From contig DGYN01000004.1 in the NCBI GenBank assembly GCA_002398405.1, forward strand, positions 1-13,015: a DNA stretch of 13,015 nucleotides, written 5' to 3'. The stretch comes from Caulobacteraceae bacterium UBA5005. GTDB lineage: Bacteria; Pseudomonadota; Alphaproteobacteria; Caulobacterales; Caulobacteraceae. A program made the translations under genes and the position numbers. Each line of letters begins with the position of its first letter. Position 1 is the first letter of the stretch. Under the pieces are notes generated by a model that saw nothing but the letters and a program-made list of their open reading frames with translations, was not told where the DNA came from and did not search any database. Shown piece after piece: positions 7,073 through 13,015 of this stretch.

Positions 7073-7073
7073 C
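7058..7073. repeat. Perfect 16-bp palindrome holding both stop codons of the convergent genes
   Basis: GTCAGCGGCCGCTGAC is its own reverse complement. Read on either strand it gives Val-Ser-Gly-Arg-stop, in frame with the esterase on the plus strand and the thiolase on the minus strand. Both proteins therefore end in VSGR. It could form a stem (GTCAGC/GCTGAC around GGCC) in both transcripts and might aid 3'-end formation, although no T-run follows on either side. Confidence 0.9.
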
Positions 7074-8267
7074 CTCGACCACCACAGCCATCGAGCTGTC
7101 GCCCGCCGCGCAGCCTTGGAACAGGCCAAGGCCGCCGCCCTTGATCGCCAGCTCTTCGATCAGCTCGACGATGGCGCGAAGGCCCGTGGGCCCCTGCGGG
7201 TGGCCCCAGATCAGGGAGCAACCATAGTTGTTGATCCCCATGACATCGACGCCGGTCGCCCGGGCAAAGGCGATGTCGTTCACCGCGAACGGGTTGTGCG
7301 ACTTGATGGCGGCGATGTCGGTGATCTTCACCCCGGCATGATCGAGCGCCTTCTGGCTCGCGCCGATCGGGGCCTCTGGCATGTATTCCAGATCGACCCG
7401 GTTCTGGCCAAAACCCCTCAACGTCACCTTGATCTTCGGATCCGTCGAAAGCTCCTGAGCCCGCTCCGGCGTCGTCAGGATCAGCCCGACGTTGCCGTCC
7501 GCCGGGTGGGTCTGAGAGCCGAACGTCACCGTGCCGTCCGGCAGAACTGGCCTGAGTTTCGCAAGGCCCTCGGCGGTCGTGGCGAACACGCCCTCGTCGC
7601 CCTCCATGACCCCGTCCTCGCCCTTGAAGTTGTGCTTCGGGACGCTGAACGGCAGGGTCATGTAGCGCTTCTGGAAGGCGTGGCCGTCCTTGGTCGCATC
7701 GCCGTATTGCTCGTAGCGGCGCAGGGCCACGGCGTCCTGTTCTTCCTTGGAGATCTGGTACTTGGCGGCGACATTCTCCGCCGTCTTCAACATGGAGTGA
7801 CCACCGATGGCGTCGTTCATCATGTTGTAGGTGACCTGATCTTCCGACTGCCCATAACCGCCGGGGCCCTTGGGGGCCGGATAGTAGATGTGGGGGCCGT
7901 TGGAACACCTGTCCCCGGAAAGGATCAGGGCCTGTTTGGAGACGCCCAGCTGCACCTCCGCCGCGCCGTTGAAGAGCACCCTCGCGCCAGTGGCGCAAAC
8001 TTGCGTCAGCATGTGTCCGGGCGTGTGCGTCGCGCCCAGTTCGTGCAGGGGCCAGGGGGCGCCGTAGAAGGACTGGTACTGGTTATTGGTCATGCCGAAG
8101 ACGCCGGTGTCGAAGGACTTCGGGTCAATCGAACGCTTTGCCAGCTCCGCCTTTGCGACGTGGGCGGCGAGGCGCATGGCGTGGAGGTGCTGCAGGCTGC
8201 CCTGCCATTTGGCGAAAGGGGTGGACCAATAGGCGCCGTAGGGGATTTCGACACTGGGGAAATTCAA
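7059..8267 (-). CDS. Thiolase family protein (beta-ketoacyl-CoA thiolase)
   Basis: A 402-residue cytoplasmic thiolase. It should cleave a 3-ketoacyl-CoA with CoA to give acetyl-CoA and a shortened acyl-CoA. Signatures: nucleophilic Cys91 in LTQVCATGARVL, the family segment MLKTAENVA (159-167), HNPFAVND (324-331) in place of the usual NEAFA, His356 in GHPQGPTG, and the second active-site Cys386 in GCAAGD. The start is taken as TTG at 8267 because an AAGGAG sits exactly 6 nt before it; upstream in-frame ATGs at 8309 and 8312 have no Shine-Dalgarno, overlap the promoter, and would add a polar tail. In context it could act on 4-hydroxybenzoylacetyl-CoA, giving 4-hydroxybenzoyl-CoA for the divergently encoded thioesterase. 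A general fatty-acid thiolase remains possible. Confidence 0.9.
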   Translation of the reverse strand: MNFPSVEIPYGAYWSTPFAKWQGSLQHLHAMRLAAHVAKAELAKRSIDPKSFDTGVFGMTNNQYQSFYGAPWPLHELGATHTPGHMLTQVCATGARVLFNGAAEVQLGVSKQALILSGDRCSNGPHIYYPAPKGPGGYGQSEDQVTYNMMNDAIGGHSMLKTAENVAAKYQISKEEQDAVALRRYEQYGDATKDGHAFQKRYMTLPFSVPKHNFKGEDGVMEGDEGVFATTAEGLAKLRPVLPDGTVTFGSQTHPADGNVGLILTTPERAQELSTDPKIKVTLRGFGQNRVDLEYMPEAPIGASQKALDHAGVKITDIAAIKSHNPFAVNDIAFARATGVDVMGINNYGCSLIWGHPQGPTGLRAIVELIEELAIKGGGLGLFQGCAAGDSSMAVVVEVSGR

Positions 8268-8273
8268 GACCGT

Positions 8274-8279
8274 CTCCTT
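8274..8279 (-). promoter_or_regulatory. Ribosome binding site that decides the thiolase TTG start
   Basis: AAGGAG on the minus strand, with 6 nt to the TTG at 8267-8265. It is one of the best Shine-Dalgarno matches in the window and outweighs the in-frame ATG codons further upstream. Confidence 0.7.
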
Positions 8280-8307
8280 GCGCGATGGGGCGCCCGCCTG
8301 TAGATGC

Positions 8308-8334
8308 ATCATAAACAGTTTGTACCGCAAACAG
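8308..8334. promoter_or_regulatory. Thiolase -10 box with an adjoining inverted repeat (probable operator)
   Basis: In the 94-bp gap between the divergent thiolase and thioesterase genes, the minus strand carries TATGAT (8313-8308), a good -10 match. Just upstream of it lies CAGTTTG-taccg-CAAACAG (8316-8334), an inverted repeat with 6 of 7 arm positions paired. A repressor bound there would cover the promoter spacer. No convincing -35 is seen. MarR-type regulators that sense hydroxycinnamoyl-CoA are common for such genes, but nothing here identifies the protein. Confidence 0.45.
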
Positions 8335-8361
8335 AAATGCGGTCGCTGGACCGGGGGGCGG

Positions 8362-8780
8362 ATGTTCGTCAATCAAAGGACGATAAGGATCGAGTGGGGC
8401 GACTGCGACCCCGCAGGCATCGTCTTTTTTCCGCGCTATTTCGCATATTTCGACGCCTGCACCATGTCTCTTTTCGAGGCCGCGGGGTTCCCGAAACAAG
8501 AGCTGTTCCGGGACCATGACTTCGGGGGTTTCCCCATGGTCGACATCAGCGCCAAGTTCTACATCCCGAGCCGGTTCGGCGACGACCTCATTTTCGAATC
8601 CGCCGTCACCCGCTGGGGCCGCTCAAGCTTCAACGTCCACCACAAGGTGCTAAGGCCTGAGGGCCTCAGCGTTGAGGGGTTCGAGACCCGCGTGTGGACA
8701 GGCAAAAACTTCAAGGGCGTCGCCACCCCCGACGCCATCGTCTCCAAATTCCTCTCGCCGGAAGAACGTACCTTAGCATC

Positions 8781-8784
<4 letters not shown>
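8362..8784 (+). CDS. Acyl-CoA thioesterase, 4-hydroxybenzoyl-CoA thioesterase type
   Basis: A 140-residue single hot-dog-fold thioesterase, close in length to the 141-residue 4-hydroxybenzoyl-CoA thioesterase of Pseudomonas CBS-3. The motif IEWGDCDPAGIVFFPRYFAYFDA (10-32) closely resembles the CBS-3 segment, and Asp16 matches its catalytic Asp17. The expected reaction is hydrolysis of 4-hydroxybenzoyl-CoA, or a similar aroyl-CoA, to the free acid and CoA in the cytoplasm. The ATG at 8362 puts the motif at the family's usual distance from the N-terminus; the G-run just before it is a modest ribosome site. The stop overlaps the next gene as ATGA. Members of this fold also act on short-chain or branched acyl-CoAs, so the aroyl specificity depends on the motif and on pobA being nearby. 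Confidence 0.88.
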
Positions 8785-10892
<2,108 letters not shown>

Positions 10893-10937
10893 GTTTGCCC
10901 TAACGCGTCAGGCTAGAATCTCTACTATGGTCTTTCC

Positions 10938-11270
10938 ATGTTCTGGGGCTCTGACGTTCGAACTTGGCCAGCAAGGTACCATGCGTACTGGGTGCGCAAA
11001 ACCTACCGGCAGGCGCCATTTGAGCGGCGGCGCCTCATCGATCGAGCGGTGCTGCCCTGGGCTATTCCCCTCGGTTTGGCCGTCATCTGGGGCCTCGTGT
11101 TCAATCCTGAAGGGCTGACCTTTAAGGTTGTCGCCGTGCTGGTTAGCGTGCCGCTATTCGCTGCCCTTCTCCACAGTGGATGGGTGGTTATTTTCTACGG
11201 CATGCGCGCCGACCGTCGTCGAATGCAGCGAGCAGGTAAGCGCAAATTGGGTCAGCGTCCGGGGAGGTAA
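10938..11270 (+). CDS. Small putative membrane protein, function unknown
   Basis: I do not recognise this 110-residue protein. It has a basic, aromatic-rich N-terminus (about 1-38, with many Arg, Trp and Tyr), two hydrophobic segments likely to span the membrane (about 40-56, AVLPWAIPLGLAVIWGL; and about 63-86, VVAVLVSVPLFAALL onward), and a strongly basic C-terminus (RADRRRMQRAGKRKLGQRPGR region). By the positive-inside rule both ends would be cytoplasmic. It starts 45 nt after the hydratase/dehydrogenase stop on the same strand. A TAGAAT at 10914-10919 could be a -10 box but lacks a matching -35, and no strong ribosome site is seen. The membrane-protein composition supports it being real, but expression and the exact start are uncertain. 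Confidence 0.6.
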   Translation: MFWGSDVRTWPARYHAYWVRKTYRQAPFERRRLIDRAVLPWAIPLGLAVIWGLVFNPEGLTFKVVAVLVSVPLFAALLHSGWVVIFYGMRADRRRMQRAGKRKLGQRPGR

Positions 11271-11300
11271 TCTCCGTCGAACCTCTTGGCGGAGAGTGAT

Positions 11301-11390
11301 TTCGGACGGCCATCGAAGTCAAGGACGGCCCGAAAGGGCCGCCGCTTCGCGGTCGCCGCAGGCGATCCTTGAGTTCGCCGACCGGCCGAA
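11301..11390. repeat. Multi-armed inverted repeat with a 54-nt perfect four-way junction
   Basis: The core 11319-11372 folds with no unpaired base at the junction. Outer stem: TCAAGGA/TCCTTGA. Arm 1: CGGCCC-gaaa-GGGCCG. Arm 2: CCGC-ttc-GCGG. Arm 3: TCGCC-gca-GGCGA. The outer stem continues past one G-G mismatch with CGAA/TTCG (11314-11317 and 11374-11377), and after an internal loop with TTCGG.CGG and CCG.CCGAA (11301-11309 and 11382-11390). It lies between two convergent genes (ends 11270 and 11451) and is the only notable content of that gap. It could be a bidirectional terminator or mRNA 3' protector, or a REP-type dispersed element. Confidence 0.75.
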
Positions 11391-11450
11391 AATATCATTC
11401 CATCATGAGGTCGACGGGCGGGTGCGTTCGATCCCAAAAAGAAGAATCAA

Positions 11451-12059
11451 TCAGTCCTGAGGAGGGGGCGCGATCGGCAGATCGAGTTCGTAGTCGTTGT
11501 CCGCGTATGCAACGAGCGTTTGACCCGAGGCGATTTCGATATCGTGTCCCCGCTTCAGGAGACCGAGGGGACCGAAGATCACCGTCAGGGCGACGGTCGC
11601 CCCAAGGGCGCCCTTACCCTCACTGCCTTTCGTGGCGCGCACGCGGACGCGCTGATCGCCGATGCGGATGTAGTCGAAGCGGACATTCAGCTCCCCGGCC
11701 TTGCCCATGAAACCGCGCTTGTTCGCGTCGGTAACCTCGCCCCGGCCGCGATAGCCCGCGCGAATCATTGTGCCGTCGGTCAGCCTCACGTCGTCGTCGA
11801 GTGAGATGGTAAAGGTGTCGCCCGCCTTGTTCGTGGCTGAGGATAGGCGCTCGTTGAAACGGATGATGAACTCGGTGCCCTCCGACAGCTTGGTTTTCTT
11901 TGGCGCAGGCGGCGGCGTGGGCGCGGGCGCCGCCACTGGCGCAGCGGCTGGGGCGGCCTCTTGCGCAGGGGCCGCCTGAGGAGATGCGTCCTGCGCGGAT
12001 GCCATACCTTGGCAAAGCGTCAGCAACGCCGCGACGACGGTCGTAAGAGCCTTAGTCAT
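11451..12059 (-). CDS. Exported protein with Ala/Pro-rich linker and beta-rich C-terminal domain, function unknown
   Basis: A 202-residue protein. It has a signal peptide (about 1-22, ending ASA before QDAS) and no lipobox, so it should be exported to the periplasm. Residues about 25-55 form a low-complexity Ala/Pro/Gln linker. The C-terminal domain (about 57-195) is rich in predicted strands: EGTEFIIRFNERLSSATNKAGD, LTDGTMIRAGYRGRGEV, and a hydrophobic GATVALTVIFGPLGLLKRG followed by IASGQTLVAYADND. I have seen similar domains in proteobacterial and acidobacterial envelope proteins without an assigned function. The start is supported by a GGGGGA about 8 nt before the ATG. It is convergent with the small membrane protein and has no functional link to the catabolic genes. 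Confidence 0.8.
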   Translation of the reverse strand: MTKALTTVVAALLTLCQGMASAQDASPQAAPAQEAAPAAAPVAAPAPTPPPAPKKTKLSEGTEFIIRFNERLSSATNKAGDTFTISLDDDVRLTDGTMIRAGYRGRGEVTDANKRGFMGKAGELNVRFDYIRIGDQRVRVRATKGSEGKGALGATVALTVIFGPLGLLKRGHDIEIASGQTLVAYADNDYELDLPIAPPPQD

Positions 12060-12183
12060 GAGAGAGTCCCCCTTGCGCTAAACATTTGCGAGAGTTGGAG
12101 GTTTGTCCAGTCGTTAGTCGACATAGTGTTGGGGAGGCGAGGTGGGACGGGGGGATTGGGTGCGGGGAGAGGGACGCTTTTAG

Positions 12184-12216
12184 TTTCCCCACATCGTAGT
12201 GCTTTGGTTTGCGCGC
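12184..12216 (+). repeat. 33-bp direct repeat, copy 1
   Basis: Begins TTTCCCCACATCGTAG and ends GGTTTGCGCGC. It is identical to 12803-12835 except for one base (T at 12200 versus C at 12819). The flanks of the two copies differ, so the repeat unit is 33 bp. On the minus strand both copies can be read as ARKPK(H/R)YDVGK, but no convincing gene contains them. Confidence 0.85.
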
Positions 12217-12265
12217 ATACATAGAATACATCGACACCTTACCTATTCACTCATTCCCGAAAAAA

Positions 12266-12292
12266 CCTGGGTCCCCGCCTGCGCGGGGATGA
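12266..12292 (+). repeat. Dispersed 27-bp palindromic repeat, copy R3
   Basis: Begins CCTGGGTCCCCGCCTGCGCG and ends GGGGATGA. It has a variant, self-complementary centre (CCCCGCctgcGCGGGG) and is preceded by an A-run as in the other copies. The changes relative to R2 keep the stem paired, which suggests selection or origin for hairpin structure. Confidence 0.8.
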
Positions 12293-12360
12293 GCGGTAGA
12301 GGTGGGTGGCAAGAGCGTCCCCTCCCCTGCGGAACGGCTCTGCTAGCGCAACACAAAAAA

Positions 12361-12387
12361 CCTGGGTCCCGGCGTTCGCCGGGATGG
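12361..12387 (+). repeat. Dispersed 27-bp palindromic repeat, copy R4
   Basis: Begins CCTGGGTCCCGGCGTTCGCC and ends GGGATGG, preceded by six A residues. It has the same orientation as R2, R3 and R5, and lies 24 bases beyond the stop codon of brnA, where its CCCGGCgttcGCCGGG hairpin could end the brnA transcript. Confidence 0.8.
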
Positions 12388-12410
12388 TCGGTGGGTTGGG
12401 GGGAGATGGC

Positions 12411-12692
12411 TCAGGCCTTGATCGCCTTTCTCAGGCAATCGTTGATCCGGCTCTGCCAGCCGGGGCCGTCATTGCGGAACCGGTCAATCAGGTCGGCGTC
12501 CAGCCTTAGGGTGACCTGGAGTTTGGGGTTCTCAAGTTTGGGCCGGCCGCGCCGGGTGAGGGCGCCCTTGGCGGGGGCGATAAGCCGATCGCCGCGCCGG
12601 CGTTCGGCGCGTTCGAAGGTCTCCGCCGACCAGGCGGGCGCGTCGTCAGGGTCCACCCTGGTGGGCGAGGTAGATTTCGCGTTCTTCGGCAT
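12411..12692 (-). CDS. brnA: BrnA-family antitoxin
   Basis: A 93-residue protein with the BrnA (DUF4415) signature at its C-terminus: LQVTLRLDADLIDRFRNDGPGWQSRINDCLRKAIKA (58-93), the ribbon-helix-helix segment that binds DNA and represses its own promoter. The N-terminal half holds the toxin-contacting segment DDAPAWSAETFERA. In the usual brnTA operon, BrnA neutralises the BrnT ribonuclease toxin encoded just upstream. Here the ATG at 12692 lies inside the end of the upstream brnT frame, the normal overlap, but brnT is cut short at its 5' end. It therefore appears to be an orphan antitoxin, possibly unexpressed because the normal promoter upstream of brnT is missing. Confidence 0.88.
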   Translation of the reverse strand: MPKNAKSTSPTRVDPDDAPAWSAETFERAERRRGDRLIAPAKGALTRRGRPKLENPKLQVTLRLDADLIDRFRNDGPGWQSRINDCLRKAIKA

Positions 12693-12777
12693 TGCATTTT
12701 CTCATCGAAATTATGCGGCGGGCATCGCCACGCGGGGTCCAGACCACCATCACAATAGAGCGGTTTGGATTTTTGTA
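12646..12777 (-). pseudogene. brnT: 5'-truncated BrnT toxin remnant
   Basis: Translating the minus strand in the frame ending at the TGA 12648-12646 gives YKNPNRSIVMVVWTPRGD, followed by ARRIISMRKCNAEEREIYL and AHQGGP. This is the C-terminal half of a BrnT toxin (strand, then RIISxRK, then the final helix). The family's N-terminal half, with the WDxxKxxxNxxKHG-type segment, is absent. The frame is open upstream to an ATG at 12813, but the residues encoded there come from the 33-bp repeat (copy 2, 12803-12835) and do not resemble BrnT. The toxin is therefore almost certainly inactive, and the break falls between about 12777 and the repeat. Confidence 0.75.
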
Positions 12778-12802
12778 GTTACATAAATTCGAAGCCTGCC
12801 CT

Positions 12803-12835
12803 TTTCCCCACATCGTAGCGCTTTGGTTTGCGCGC
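12803..12835 (+). repeat. 33-bp direct repeat, copy 2
   Basis: Second copy of the repeat at 12184-12216, with 32 of 33 bases identical and the same orientation. It lies directly upstream of the brnT remnant, so the two copies bracket the brnTA region and repeat R3/R4. This may mark the junction of a deletion or insertion. Confidence 0.85.
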
Positions 12836-12907
12836 GGAGTTGGGCATGTTTGGGCAGGGTCCGGCTCTGCGCCTGCGGACCGCCCTCCTCCTCTGAAAAC
12901 AAAAAAG

Positions 12908-12934
12908 CCTGGGTCCCGGCGTGCGCCGGGATGA
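12908..12934 (+). repeat. Dispersed 27-bp palindromic repeat, copy R5
   Basis: Begins CCTGGGTCCCGGCGTGCGCC and ends GGGATGA. It is preceded by six A residues and a G, as in R2. It sits in the gene-free right flank (12836-13015), where I see no coding sequence. Confidence 0.8.
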
Positions 12935-12981
12935 TCGGAGTTTTTTGGGGTGGGGGTCAGTGCTTGTTGTTCGCCCCCTCC

Positions 12982-13000
12982 ACCGCGCCGCTGGCGCGGT
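12982..13000. repeat. Hairpin-forming inverted repeat at the right edge
   Basis: ACCGCGCC-gct-GGCGCGGT is a perfect 8-bp stem with a 3-nt loop, flanked by C-rich tracts (CCCCCTCC on each side). The flanking tract and stem recall small dispersed repeats of GC-rich alphaproteobacteria. The element is cut off from its context by the window edge, so its role cannot be judged. Confidence 0.6.
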
Positions 13001-13015
13001 CCCCCTCCCGCCGCT

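Larger units (their letters stand above)
12060..12410. other. Repeat-bearing intergenic region
   Basis: No convincing gene is seen here. The stretch should hold the promoter of the exported protein (minus strand, from 12060 upward), though I find no strong -35/-10 pair. It then carries the first copy of the 33-bp direct repeat (12184-12216) and two copies of the 27-bp palindromic repeat (12266-12292 and 12361-12387). Short open frames here have low-complexity translations built from the repeats. Confidence 0.6.

Noticed and set aside
6834..8303. 489-codon plus-strand open frame opposite the thiolase
   Set aside because: It runs from inside the esterase gene in another frame through the antisense of the thiolase, and shows no domain pattern.
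11319..11372. Cloverleaf-like fold considered as a tRNA
   Set aside because: It is only 54 nt, has 3-4 nt loops, no 7-nt anticodon loop, no T-loop consensus and no acceptor tail; better described as a multi-armed repeat.
12052..12237. 61-codon minus-strand open frame upstream of the exported protein
   Set aside because: It covers the promoter region and the 33-bp repeat, has low-complexity Pro/Ser/His content and no plausible ribosome site; more likely repeat-derived noise.
12199..12786. 195-codon plus-strand open frame across repeats and brnTA
   Set aside because: It is built from two palindromic repeats and the antisense of brnA and the brnT remnant, with no family features.
12266..12934. 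Three similarly oriented 27-bp repeats considered as a CRISPR array
   Set aside because: Spacing is irregular (68 and 520 bp), the repeats vary in the centre, further copies lie elsewhere in inverted orientation, and no cas gene is present.

Overview
The window is GC-rich, densely coded bacterial DNA. By gene content (PobA feeding a LigABC-type protocatechuate 4,5-cleavage, a tannase-family esterase, BrnA, and dispersed CCTGGGTCCCGGC-type palindromic repeats) it looks like an alphaproteobacterial chromosome, perhaps Caulobacterales or Sphingomonadales. That placement is an inference from content, not a sequence match.

Layout. (1) 1-366: 5' part of an aldo/keto reductase on the minus strand, running off the left edge. 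(2) 378-497: an inverted pair of dispersed repeats. (3) 516-3858, minus strand: a tight operon pobA-ligA-ligB-ligC (order of transcription) with TGATG overlaps. It converts 4-hydroxybenzoate to protocatechuate, opens the ring and oxidises the product to 2-pyrone-4,6-dicarboxylate. (4) 3859-4117: divergent control region with a perfect 9-bp inverted repeat at 3921-3945 and a nested hairpin at 3996-4034. (5) 4118-7072, plus strand: an AAHS-type MFS aromatic acid transporter and a secreted tannase/feruloyl-esterase-family hydrolase. (6) 7059-8267, minus: a thiolase whose 3' end overlaps the esterase's 3' end inside a perfect 16-bp palindrome. (7) 8362-10892, plus, divergent from the thiolase: a 4-hydroxybenzoyl-CoA-type thioesterase and a fused enoyl-CoA hydratase/3-hydroxyacyl-CoA dehydrogenase, overlapping by ATGA. 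(8) 10893-13015: a repeat-rich flank with a small membrane protein, a secreted protein of unknown function, a 54-nt four-way-junction repeat, a BrnA antitoxin next to a 5'-truncated brnT, and several repeat copies.

How the genes may work together (inference from content and order): the esterase releases phenolic acids from esters outside the cytoplasm and the MFS protein imports them. The hydratase/dehydrogenase fusion, thiolase and thioesterase could shorten a hydroxycinnamoyl-CoA such as 4-coumaroyl-CoA by one acetyl unit and release 4-hydroxybenzoate by beta-oxidation. PobA, LigAB and LigC would then take it to 2-pyrone-4,6-dicarboxylate. The CoA ligase that would start the route, the enzymes after LigC, and any dedicated regulator are not in the window.
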